NCBI GenBank assembly: GCA_030144725.1
Contig: JASKMD010000006.1
Location: forward strand, 3,434,977-3,498,976
DNA: 64,000 bases
Source of the DNA: Haematococcus lacustris
Lineage: Eukaryota; Chlorophyta; Chlorophyceae; Chlamydomonadales; Haematococcaceae
Direction: 5' to 3'
Numbering within the stretch: the stretch's first letter is position 1; each line of letters begins with the position of its first letter. The notes below the pieces were generated by a model. That model worked only from the letters and a program-made list of their open reading frames with translations. It was not told the origin of the DNA and ran no database searches. Below are positions 49,581-60,299 of this stretch, one piece after another. The position numbers were made by a program, and so were the translations under genes.

Positions 49581-51430
49581 TAGGACCCTGCACCGGGTCC
49601 TAGCGTCACCATGGTCGTAGGACCCTGTACAGGGTCCTGTGTACCCTATGAGTGTAGATATTATAATCATTCTTTGCATCCCTATGTGATAGAACCCTGT
49701 TAGGATTCCTACATATCCGGTTGTTGGTCCTGTTGACCCCGTTAGGATGCGTTTGACCAAGTGTGCCAGGACCCTGTACAGGGTCCTACGATGAGTGCCT
49801 TTCCTCACAGGGTCCTGGCACCACACCACAGGGTTCTGGCTCACAGGGTCCTGACACCACACCACAGGGTTCTGGCACCACAGGGTCCTGTTACCTCACC
49901 ACAGGGTCCTGTTGCACACCTACAGGGTCCTGGCACCTGACCACAGGGTTCTGGCCCACAGGGTCCTGACACATCACCACAGGGTTCTGGCACCACAGGG
50001 TCCTGGCACCACACCACAGGGTCCTGCTGCACACCTACAGGGTACTGGCCCACAGGGTCCTGGCACCTCACCACAGGGTCCTGGCACCACCGGGTTCTGG
50101 CACCTCACCACAGGGTCCTGGCACCTCACCATCGGATCCTGGCCCACAGGGTCCTGGTACCACACAACAGGGTCCTGGCACCCACCACAGGGTTCTGGCA
50201 CCACACCACTAAGTCATAGTTCACAGGGTTCTGTTGCACGGCTACACGGATCTATGACAGATGTCTACAGGGTCCTGCCGCACGCTTACAGGGTCCTACG
50301 CACACGTCTACAGGGTCCTGCCGCACGCCTACAGGGTCCTGCGACGTTTGGCTACAGGGTTCTGCCGCACGCCTACAGGGTCCTGCGACGTTTGGCTACA
50401 GGGTTCTGCCGCACGGCCACAGGGTCCTGCGACGTTTGGCTACAGGGTTCTGCCGCACGCCTACAGGGTCCTGCGACGTTTGGCTACAGGGTTCTGCCGC
50501 ACGCCTACAGGGTCCTGTTACCCACGTCTACAGGGTTCTGCCGCACGCCTACAGGGTCCTGTTACCCACGTCTACAGGGTTCTGCCGCACGCCTACAGGG
50601 TCCTGTTACCCACGTCTACAGGGTTCTGCCGCACGCCTACAGGGTCCTGCGACCCTCTTCTACAGGGTTCTGCCGCACGCCTACAGGGTCCTGCGACCCT
50701 CTTCTACAGGGTTCTGCCGCACGCCTACAGGATCCTGCGACCCACGTCTACAGGGTTCTGCCGCACGCCTACAGGGTCCTGTTACCCATAGCTACAGGGT
50801 TCTGCCGCACGCCTACAGGGTCCTGTTACCCATAGCTACAGGGTTCTGCCGCACGCCTACAGGGTCCTGCGACATTTGCTTACAGGGCCTTGCCGCACGG
50901 CTACAGGGTCCTGCGACCCACGTCTACAGGGTTCTGCCGCACGCCTACAGGGTCCTGCTTCCCAAGTCTACAGGGTTCTGCCGCACGCCTACAGGGTCCT
51001 GCGACATTTGCTTACAGGGTCTTGCCGCACGGCTACAGGGTCCTGCGACCCAAGTCTACAGGGTTCTGCCGCACGCCTACAGGGTCCTGCGACATTTGCT
51101 TACAGGGTCTTGCCGCACGGCTACAGGGTCCTGGCACCACATGGTCCTGGCTCCTCACCACAGGGTCCTGCTGCGCACCTACAGGGTCCTGGCCTCTCAC
51201 CACAGTGTCCTGGCACCACAGGGTCCTGGTCCCTCACCACAGGGTCCTGGCACCACAGGGTCCTGGTCCCTCACCACAGGGTTCTGGCGCCACAGGGTCC
51301 TGGTCCCTCACCACAGGGTCCTGGCACCACAAGGTCCCGGCACCACACCACAGGGTCTTGCTGCTCACCTACAGGGTCCTGGCACCTCACCACAGGGTCG
51401 TGGCACACTGGGTCCTGGCACCACACCTGA
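49581..51430. repeat. 44-bp satellite array, left (forward orientation)
   Basis: The core (about 50250-51130) is about 20 tandem units of 44 bp. Each unit contains CTACAGGGTTCTGCCGCACG and CCTACAGGGTCCTGCGAC, with a variable stretch such as GTTTGG. The flanks (49780-50250 and 51130-51430) are looser CACCACAGGGTCCTGGCAC units. The outer end carries perfect or near-perfect copies of the 20-bp palindrome AGGACCCTGTACAGGGTCCT, at about 49619 and 49768, and a variant at about 49582. The same 44-bp unit recurs inverted at 58358-59090. Confidence 0.95.
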
Positions 51431-51482
51431 CCCTCTGCTGTAGCTCAACACCAGCCCATGCTGTCCATGCAATGTCAATCGT

Positions 51483-54400
51483 TCAAATACGCTGATCAGG
51501 CCTGTATGGCGCTGAGATTCTGACCCACTGGCCTGCCATGCCGCGCCTGTTCCAGTCTGCCATCTTGGGCCCAATGCCCTCATCCTGGATGGGCTGAAAC
51601 AACCCATGGTACAAGTCCCCCAGCTCAGAGGTGTTCATGGTGGTGTTGTCAGCCACCGTGTCAGGCCGGCCAAAGCCATACAGCCTGGCGCAGCACGAGC
51701 CAGCCACCCCCACGTTGCCAGCATGCACTGTGTTGCCCCGGAACAGCACCAGCTGCCCAGCCTTCACCAGGACCTCTGTGCCCAGTTGAAGTGGCAAGGT
51801 CATGGCCAGGGCATCCATGTCCTTCACTTCCACCACTTGCTTCTGACCATCAGCTGTCCGCCGGCAATGGGCTGCAGCCAACCGGGACAGTTTGTGGCTG
51901 CCCATGTAGGCAACCAGAGGGAAGTCCTGGAGAGCCAGCAGGAACACCAGGCCGTCATCCATCCCTGGGCCAACAGGGAGGAAGTCGGTGTGGGGAGCCT
52001 GGGCCTGAGCCAGCTGCTGGGCCAGTGTAGTCACCATGTTCCCATTCCTGTTCAGGCGACGCTGCCAGGTGGGGTCAGTGATGATGGTAGCTAGGGCGTT
52101 CAGGGGGCGGCCCAGCAGCTGCCTCAGCACCGGCTGCAGGAGAGTGAGGTACTGGGCCAACACCTCCTTGGCCTCATCCACCTGCAAACACACCCAGTGT
52201 GCTGTCTATTGTGCTTCACGCAGCCCTGACTCTAGGTAAGCTAGGAAATGCTTCTGCAACAATGGCTATGACTACTGTTGTGGCTTGTGTCTTCTGCTGC
52301 ACACTCTATTTTATCTGTCTTCTCACCTCCTTCTTCTTCTCTTCTGTCAGCGCGCTGTACACAGCCGCGTTATAGTTGTCTGACAACAGCTGTAGGGATG
52401 TGTCTAGGGCTCCACTGCTGTTCTTGTCCGACTTGGCCAACACCACCTGCACCCTCTGGCCAGTGCCATACTGTGTCTTGCTGTTGGCACTGACCGAGCT
52501 GAAGACCATGTGGTTATAGACCCTGGTGATGAAGATGCTGGCCGCAACCACCGCTGCCATATCTATGGCTAGCTGTGGCAGCTGAAAGATGGTCAGGCCA
52601 TTAGCTAGAGCTGCTTGGCGACACTGCTCTAGCTCATGAGGCTGGTAGACTTCCCCTGTGTATAGCAGCAAGGTGGGCAGCTGATACACCATTCCCTGCG
52701 TGTAAGGGAGCAATGCACGACATGCTCACAAGCATACCGTCACTAGTGGTACATATCAGCTAGTTATGCCTTTCGTACCTGTTTATCCTTGGGAAACCGC
52801 ACTGCCCCTCCATGCAGCAGTGTGCCTCCGGTGCTTGACTGCAAACACAATCCACACATATCCTACTGAGCCACAGCTGGAGTCAGTGAAACCCTGCACT
52901 AGGTTAGTGAAGCAGTGCACCACGTTGCTGAAACCCTGCACAAGGTCAACGAAACCTTGCACAAGGTTTAACCCTGATGTAGGCTGTTTGTAGCTGATCA
53001 CCTGCACTCCTGACTGGCCACTTCCAGTCAAGGCTGTGTTTGCCAACACGTCGAGCCGCCTTCTGCCCTTCAGCTCATCCTACATTCAGTGTGGTCGTTT
53101 ACAAGTTGGAAATGCGGTTATGCCTCTTTGGCAGCTTGGGTCTCACCTCCAATCTGTTCACTGTTTCCTGCACGTTGTCCACCTTGTGAATCAAAGACTG
53201 TATGAGGGCCTGCAATGGCAAATGAAGCAATGGGGTATCTGAGCCACTGTCACACTGCATTATGATGCTGTCTTGCTCCTATGTGCTGTAATGTTGTGAT
53301 CCTACCTGATCCTCGGCAGGCCTCGGCCTCTTGGATGATGAGGGACCAGACCCCTCCCCTCCAGGCTGCTGCTGCTCCTCTTCAGTCACCTGTCGCTGGT
53401 CCTGCTGCTGCTGCTGGTGCTGCTGCCCACCTGCTGCTGTGTCTGTCGCCCAGGGGCTGGTGCCCACCTGTGCCCACTGCCTACTGCGTGTTTGTCGGTG
53501 GTGCTGCACTGGCGGATGGTGCTGATGCTGCCCTCCTGCTGCTGTTGTAGGCGACAGGGGAATGGAGGGGGCAAGGTTGAGTTGCAAACGTGCTGCTGGT
53601 GCACGCCGCAGGACAGGTGATAAGGCAGGGCTCCGCTGCACACCTGCAGGCAGGGCAGTTCCTAGGCCTGTGGTGGGGGCCTTCAATCCACGTACACCCG
53701 CTGTTGGTGTGGCGGGGGGCTGTCGCACAACCGCTGCTGAGGCTGGCTGTTGGACAGTGGTTGGGGCTGGGTGCTTCTGCACACCTGCTGCTGGGGCTGG
53801 CTGAGGGGCAGGGGAGGGGGCAGGGGGCTGCTGCACACCTGCTGCTGGGGCTGGTTGTGGGGCAGGGGAGGGGGCAGGTGGCTGCTGCTCACCTGCTGCT
53901 GGGGTTGGCTGTGGGGCAGGGGAGGGGGCTGGAGATGGAAGGGGAGGGGTCTGCTGCACTCCTGCTGCTGGGGCTGGCTGTGGGGCAGGGGTGGGGGCTG
54001 AAGAGGGAAGGGGAGGGGTCTGCTGCACTCCTGCTGCTGGGGCTGGCTGTGGGGCAGGGGTGGGGGCTGAAGAGGGAAGGGGAGGGGTCTGCTGCACTAC
54101 TGCTGCTGGGGCTGGCTGTGGGGCAGGGGTGGGGGCTGGGTGCTGCTGCACACCTGCTGCTGGGGCTGGCTGTGGGGCAGGGGTGGGGGCAAGTGAGGGA
54201 AGGGTAGGGGGCTCTGTTCTCAACACAAATTCCGCCAAAGTAGCACACTCCTTTCTTCCCTGCACTTCACAGAGGTACACATAATCTGTGTCTCCTTGAC
54301 TCTTCATCTCCGCATCTGCACATGATAGTTAACAGAAACATGAATGCATGGATACTTTGCGGCCTGCTGGCAACTAGTCAGCCTACTAACACATCACCTT

Positions 54401-54919
54401 TCTTGTATGTGTCCCACAAGCTAGCGAACGGCTTTAACCCCTCAGGGGGACTGGCTTCTTGTATGCCTTTGAAATGGTCGGTGAAGTAGGCGAAGTACTT
54501 GTTCCACTTGAGCAGATTTGGGGAACCTGGTTGGGGGTACTTCTGTGCAACCAATTTCCAGGTCCTGTATTGCAAACAAGGCACACACTTGGGCACGTCC
54601 TCATGAGCATTGGGGTGCATTGGCACTCACCTGTCCACTATCGCCTCTGTTTTACTCTGTGTGGCCATATCACAGGGCACAACAGTTTTGGCCACGCAAA
54701 ATCCACAACACATATCACGCCAGGGGTCATTCATGCTGGCCAGCCCAGTCGCATCCTACATGCAAGTAGCCATCGTAGATGAGTGTAGTGCTACCGATGT
54801 GGCGTGTTAGGCTAGATTTTGCCTTTTACCTGGTTGCGGGGGCCGCATCGCGCCAGGAAGTTAATCATGTCAACGGCGACTTCTTCCAATGCCGCATTGC
54901 CTGCTGCTGCTGCTGCCAT
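51483..54919 (-). CDS. putative 2-oxoglutarate/Fe(II) dioxygenase-fold protein with Pro/Ala/Gln repeats
   Basis: Nine exons in perfect phase: 54919-54830, 54656-54631, 54564-54398, 54315-53306, 53209-53147, 53079-53002, 52838-52779, 52695-52327 and 52181-51483, giving 853 residues. It starts MAAAAAGNAALEEVAVDMIN, then a compact Trp/Tyr-rich N-terminal region (WKLVAQKYPQPG, WNKYFAYFTDHF). Exon 4 encodes about 12 copies of a PAPQPAPAAGVQQ-type repeat and a Gln/Arg-rich tail. The last exon has an iron-binding triad pattern: HTD (His685, Asp687), then GQLVLFRGNTVHAGN (His774) and ARLYGFGR (Arg787 or 793 for 2-oxoglutarate). That order and spacing fit double-stranded beta-helix dioxygenases, but I cannot place the subfamily. 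It lies in tandem with the gene at 55201, inside inverted satellite arrays. Confidence 0.65.
52876..52982. repeat. short AAACCCTGCAC(A)AGGT repeat in an intron
   Basis: Four imperfect units of about 22 bp (GAAACCCTGCACAAGGTCAAC type) lie in the intron between exons 6 and 7 of the dioxygenase-like gene. A related cluster lies at 55100-55190. Confidence 0.75.
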
Positions 54920-55099
54920 TGTGCGTAGTCCTGATAGTTTGCGCGTGGCCGCAATGGACTTTCAAACTCTAGTCTGATGGCATGTGATCAATAATACTGC
55001 AAGCCACGGGCATGGTGATATGCACAGCTTGCCTTATCCCAGTGTTCAGTTTGGAGCGTGTTAGGCCTCGTTCAGGTATATGTGAACACCTTCTAGTGC

Positions 55100-55190
55100 A
55101 CTTTACAGGGGTCACTGAAACTCTGCACACGGTCAGCTTAACCATGCACTAGGTCATCAAAACCCTTTGCAAGGTTTGTCCATGAACCTC
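55100..55190. repeat. second cluster of the AAACCCTGCAC-type repeat
   Basis: Three to four diverged units (GAAACTCTGCACACGGTCAG, ACCATGCACTAGGTCATC, AAACCCTTTGCAAGG) follow the stop codon of the gene at 55201. A TTACA (minus-strand TGTAA) lies at 55104. Confidence 0.65.
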
Positions 55191-55200
55191 TAGCATCTCA

Positions 55201-57969
55201 TCAATCCAACAAGTCACAGCGTGCTGCTGCTGCTGCCACTGCTGCATCTGCATCTGCTTCTGCTGCTGCCACTGCCTCTGCTACTGCCCCTGCCCTTGCC
55301 TCTGCCCCTGCTGTGCCGGGTGCCACTGCCCCTGCCCCTGCCTCTGCCCCTGCTGTGCCGGGTGCCACAGGCCCAGCCCCTGCCACAGGCCCAGCCCCTG
55401 CCACAGGCCCAGCCCCTCCCACAGGCCCATCACCTGCCACAGGCCCAGCACCTGCCACAGCCCCTGCTGCCCCTGCTGCCCCTGCTGCCCCTGCTGCCCC
55501 TGCCACAGCTGCTGCTGCCCCCACTGCCCCTGCTGCCACCACTACGCCACCACGGCGTCTACCCTTTGTTTTTGCCCCTTCCTTTGCCCCTGCCCCTGCT
55601 GCCCCTGCCGCCCCTGCTGCTGCCCCTGCTGCTGCCCCCACTGCCCCTGCTGCCCCTGCCGCCCCTGCTGCCCCTGCTGCTGCCCCTGCCGCCACTGCTG
55701 CCCCTGCTGCCAAGCCTGTCAGTAGCGCAGCGGAGAGCTCCTCTACCTCTGCCCCTGCTTCTCGGCCTGCAGGCCTCTTCTTGGCACCCCCGCCTCCCAG
55801 AGCCTTACGCTTGGCTGCAGCTGGTGTGGTGTCTGCTGCCTTGGCAGCTGCCTTGCCCCCTCGGCGAGGGGGTGAAGCTGGGCCTGCCTGCTGCCCTGCA
55901 CTGCTGGCATCCTGCAGCTCCAGCAACAGCTTCGCCTTGTGCTCCTTAAGCCGGGTCAGGGTCGTCAACTGCACACAACAAGGTGGCAATATGAAGCTTG
56001 GAAGGTAAGGCATGGGATATGGTATGGTAGGGAATGGTATGGTAATCACGTTAGATATTAGATACTTGCCTTCCACCAGGATTGGTCCTGGGTGCATGCC
56101 TCCAACAGCAGCGTCTTGGCCTTCCCCTCCGTCGCCACCTGCACAGCATCAAGCAAAGCACACATACTCGGCCAACATGTAAAACCATATACCTCTACCA
56201 GCATTGTATCGAGATACTCACCGTGTCCTGATTGCTGCCGCCGGGGATAGACCTTGCTAGGTCCAGGGCCACCTCGTCAAACTGGTCATAGAATGTCTGG
56301 GACATTGCTTTCCAGGCCTTGGCAGCTTCCGGGTGCTTGCCTTCTGGTGTCTTGTCTGGTTTCTTCCAGTTCTCTGCGATCAGGGGTGCACGCAATGTCA
56401 TGGGTTAGTCCCACAGGGTCCTGGTACCTCACCACAGGGTCCTGCTGCACACCTACAGGGTCCTGGTACCTCACCACAGGGTCCTGCTGCACACCTACAG
56501 GGTCCTGGTACCTCACCACAGGGTCCTGCTGAACACCTACAGGGTCCTGTCTCCACTCACCTGAGGCTGCTTTTAGCTGAGCAGCTAAGGGCAGGAATGG
56601 CTCCATTTCAGTGGGTACCACATCGTCATTACTGAACGGGGTACCAGCAGCCACCGCTGCTGCCTTGACTTCCAACAACCGGCCTCCAAACTTGGACTCC
56701 CACTCCTCATGTGTCTTCTGGGTCTCCTCTGCTTTACGAGTTGTCGGCGGCACCCGGGCCAGCTGCTTAGGAGTGCTCGGTCGTCTGACCCAATCGTATG
56801 ACCTACACGTTCAAGGGTACCAGGCCGTTCATGACGACCTGTACTAATGATGGGTTGCATGCTATGGGTGCATGATGGGTGGATGCATGCTACCCACTTT
56901 TTGAATGCCGCCAGCAACATCCAGTAGCTCAGCCAATCCAGGTAGGGTGGGTTGGCCTTGATGAACTCCTTCCAAACGAGGCCGATGATTGCCCGCATGG
57001 GGACATTCCACCTGGCCTCCACCGCGTTGCTGCCCAGTTTGGGGTATTCCCCTGGTACACAGTTGGGGATGGTGTACTGCACAACACACAACAATACTGA
57101 TTCACTAACATCCACATCAGAGAGGAAATTAGGTTGGTCACATGGCTACACCATCCATTGCACAATCACCTGGCCCACAAAACGCGGGCACCACTGCCGG
57201 ATGTATTTGGGGGCGAACTTGCCCCAGAGAGTGGCGGCATCTTGCTGCAAGGATGCATTGGGTATAGATAACCAAGGTGACATGGGCAGTAATGACTTAA
57301 GGCTATGGTCAATTGTTGTGTAAACCCTACACTAACCTCATATTTGCCCAACGCGCTGAAAGGCTTGTCGGCGTTGGGTGCATGATCTCTGAACTGAAAT
57401 CACATGGCAACGATGGGTCATGGTTAGCAAAGGACATTGAGGCACAGGCAACGTGACCACAGCAAATCAGGCAGCAGAGGCACGCAACACCATGCTCACC
57501 CGCTTGAGGCTGATCTTGCTGAACTCATCAGGGACCCGCTTCCCCCCTTTGCGCGTGCGTTTCTTGGCTGGCCCCTGCTTCTGCTTCTCTTCCTCATCCT
57601 CCTCGTCCTCCCCCTCCGTCTCCTCCTCGTCCTCCCCCTCATCCTCCTCCCCCTCCCCCACATCCTCCAGGTCCTCCTCCTCTCCCACCCCCTCCCCTTC
57701 ATCACCAGAAGGGGCAATAGGCTCAAGGGGCTGCTCCCTTGGTCGCTGGGCCAAAGGCAATTCCTCGGACTCGTGCCCAGAGTCAGCTGAGCGAGGGGCT
57801 GCAGCCTTAATCTGCAGTAACGATAGTTCATGGAGTTAATGAATGCATGAAGGTGCCTGTCACGGTAAAGCATCGCGGTAGGCAGGCGGTATTGATACAG
57901 GAATTACTATACCTTCTTGACGGTGGGCTTGACGCCGATGGGCTTCTTGGCGAGCGTGTTGCGGTACAT
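55201..57969 (-). CDS. unrecognised multi-exon protein with acidic and poly-Ala regions
   Basis: Nine exons in phase: 57969-57913, 57811-57500, 57393-57337, 57244-57170, 57076-56894, 56762-56561, 56373-56222, 56138-56070 and 55968-55201, giving 624 residues. It begins MYRNTLAKKPIGVKPTVKK. Exon 2 is very acidic (runs of Glu/Asp/Gly) and ends in a basic patch (KKRTRKGGKR). Exons 4-7 are globular and Trp-rich (LWGKFAPKYIRQWCPRFVGQ, WNVPMRAIIGLVWKEFIK, LDWLSYWMLLAAFKKW). The last exon starts as a coiled coil (LTRLKEHKAKLLLELQD) and then turns into Lys-rich and long Ala/Gly repeats ending RCDLLD. The intron after exon 8 uses a GCAAGT donor. No known domain is recognised; composition suggests a nuclear, nucleic-acid-associated protein. 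The neighbour downstream is the dioxygenase-like gene. Confidence 0.62.
56406..56560. repeat. ACAGGGTCCTG satellite inside an intron
   Basis: About seven units of CACAGGGTCCTGGTACCTCAC and ACACCTACAGGGTCCTGCTG type, in the intron between exons 6 and 7 of the gene at 55201. It is the loose variant seen at the edges of the left array. Confidence 0.9.
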
Positions 57970-58119
57970 TTCACAGGCTGTTGCTACGGGTTGGCAAGAC
58001 GACAACAACACGATGTAGCGGTGCTTACTCACAAAATTCTCGTCCAAGCCACAGTTAACCAAAAGTCACTTTGTCGGCCAGCAAGCGACGCCGGGTGGGT
58101 ACACACAGAGCGGGCCGCG
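57970..58119. promoter_or_regulatory. possible bidirectional promoter
   Basis: Only 150 bp separate the start codons of the minus-strand gene at 55201-57969 and the plus-strand zinc-finger ORF. If both are real they share this promoter. Confidence 0.3.
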
Positions 58120-58413
58120 ATGGCCCAGCGGGCACAATGTGACCATTTGCTCTCCAGGCTTCCCAAGAAACAGGCAATCATGGTGAAGACAGCCTTTCAA
58201 TGCCTAGTGTGCGGAGAATCAGGCAGCAAAAGAGGAATGCGCACACACTGTTCCAAGCACCATCACCAGTTCGTGGGGGCTGAAGGCGCGAAGGCTTGGG
58301 CGGAGAGGCAGGCTATGGCGAAAGCCCAGTCCCCAAACGCTCAGCAACACACATCGCAGGACCCTGTAGGCGTGCGGCAGAACCCTGTAGACGTGGGTAA
58401 CAGGACCCTGTAG
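58120..58413 (+). CDS. small C2H2-like zinc-finger ORF running into the satellite
   Basis: A 97-codon single-exon frame from the ATG at 58120. Residues about 27-44 read CLVCGESGSKRGMRTHCSKH, a CxxC...H...H pattern of a C2H2 or BED-like finger, with basic residues before it (LPKKQAIMVKTAF). The C terminus (QDPVGVRQNPVDVGNRTL) is translated satellite repeat, so the array either invaded the gene or supplied its stop codon. The frame is open further upstream into exon 1 of the neighbour on the other strand; the ATG was chosen where the gene-like sequence starts. It could instead be one exon of a longer gene. Confidence 0.4.
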   Translation: MAQRAQCDHLLSRLPKKQAIMVKTAFQCLVCGESGSKRGMRTHCSKHHHQFVGAEGAKAWAERQAMAKAQSPNAQQHTSQDPVGVRQNPVDVGNRTL

Positions 58414-59090
58414 GCGTGCGGCAGAACCCTGTAGCCAAACGTCGCAGGACCCTGTAGGCGTGCGGCAGAACCCTGTAGCCAAACGTCGCAGGACCCTGTA
58501 CGCGTGCGGCAGAACCCTGTAGCCAAACGTCGCAGGACCCTGTAGGCGTGCGGCAGAACCCTGTAGCCAAACGTCGCAGGACCCTGTAGGCGTGCGGCAG
58601 AACCCTGTAGCCAAACGTCGCAGGACCCTGTAGGCGTGCGGAAGAACCCTGTAGACTAATGCAGCAGGACCCTGTAGGCGTGCGGCAAAACCCTGTAGCC
58701 AAACGTCGCAGGACCCGGTAGGCGTGCGGCAGAACCCTGTAGCCAAACGTCGCAGGACCCTGTAGGCGTGCGGCAGAACCCTGTAGCCAAACGTCGCAGG
58801 ACCCTGTAGGCGTGCGGCAGAACCCTGTAGCCAAACGTCGCAGGACCCGGTAGGCGTGCGGCAGAACCCTGTAGCCAAACGTCGCAGGACCCTGTAGGCG
58901 TGCGGCAGAACCCTGTAGCCAAACGTCGCAGGACCCTGTAGGCGTGCGGCAAAACCCTGTAGCCAAACGTCGCAGGACCCGGTAGGCGTGCGGCAGAACC
59001 CTGTAGACGTGTGTCGTAGGACCCTGTAGCCGTGCGACAGAACCCTGTGGCGCAGGACCCTGTACAGGGTCGGTAGGACCCGGTACAGGG
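58358..59090. repeat. 44-bp satellite array, right (reverse orientation)
   Basis: About 15 tandem units of 44 bp, the exact reverse complement of the left array's unit (CAGGACCCTGTAGGCGTGCG, GCAGAACCCTGTAGCCAAAC). The outer end again turns into palindromic GGACCCTGTACAGGGTC and GGACCCGGTACAGGGT. A few units carry ACCCGGTAG in place of ACCCTGTAG. Confidence 0.96.
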
Positions 59091-59847
59091 TTAGGTAACT
59101 TTTCAAATAGTAATAACATCGCAACAACTTTGAGTTTTTCAATGATTACAACGGCGATGAGTCGGCCTTTCATGGGGCTATCTGCAGTATGCCTCCCGGG
59201 AAGAAATGACGTAGGCGACTTCCGGCCTTAATCGGCGCGAGTGATGTTCATTTCATTCAAACTTATGGGCCAACCTGCGTGATGTTATGTTTCATTCCGC
59301 GCACTAGCGCCACCACGTGCCTAGCCATGATCGCAGCTCAAACATAATATTTCATCTCAAAAAGTCGCCAATAAGGCGCGCCCGAAAAAACCTTTAAGAT
59401 ATGATCCAATATGATCAAGCCAAAACCGAACCAAAGTCAATTGCGCATCAACAACAAGCTATGGGCCCTGTTCCCATGTTTCTAGAATCCCATTTGCTCT
59501 CGACCGCTGCACTTTTCGGCCGTGTGCAAAAGTGGCTAGCGCGATGCGCGGTCTGACCCCACACGGTTCTCCTGCACACCTGTAGCTGCTTGGGGAGCGT
59601 CCCAGCAGCGCAAATGGACGACCCGTGGCGACCCAACCGTCGGACCCAACCGCCGAGCATTTCGAATTTGCTGACCCCTTTTGCTAATTAGCAATAGCAT
59701 GCAACCTTAGCATCGCATGCTACAAGGCTTGTACATTGCACATAGGCTGCTCCGGCCGCTACAGCTGAGGAGCTTGACATCTTTGATTAGGAGCATGGAA
59801 CCCGCGTAGCCAATATCATTTTGCGCATGACCAAGGCTACATAGATC
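59091..59847. other. no confident gene
   Basis: AT-richer DNA beyond the right satellite array. The only long frame (59448-59660, minus) has no recognisable feature. Confidence 0.35.
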
Positions 59848-59917
59848 CAGTGTTATGAAAATTTCAAATTTTCATTCAGATTTTCAATGAAAAATTTCAT
59901 ATGAAAATCTGAACGTA
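59848..59917. mobile_element. solo end of the hAT-type element
   Basis: CAGTGTTATGAAAATTTCAA followed by CATTCAGATTTTCAATGAAA matches the terminal region of the hAT element at 29460-30602. The other end was not found nearby. Confidence 0.6.
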
Positions 59918-60299
59918 TTGGACCTTTTTCTGAAACAATTGAACCTGATTATTTGAACCTTCTTATGAAATTTGCCGGGATTGAGCAGCAGCTCAGCGAC
60001 CGCCAACCGCACCACGTGCCTCGTCGAAGTGCGCTTCAAGTTCAGGGCCACCAAGGAGGCGTTGAGGCGCAGTATCTTGCGCACACACTTTTTTAAGTTA
60101 CTCGAATTATCTTCGAGCAAGGGTCCTTCGGTGACCACGTGCGGGGGTCCTCGTAGATAATCAAAGTATTTACAAGTAACGTAAATGAGTTTTACTCAGT
60201 TATAACTTCAATTTACCCGGATCTAAACGGTTTCTGCCCGCATTTTAAAAGGCTGTAACAAGGGCAACCGACGGCTAATTATGTCTCAACCGTCAATTA

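Noticed and set aside
49912..51495. Frames of about 300 codons with YRVLPHAYRVL repeats (and the mirror at 58219-59173)
   Set aside because: The 44-bp satellite lacks stops in several frames; every frame is equally open and no start or splice context supports coding.
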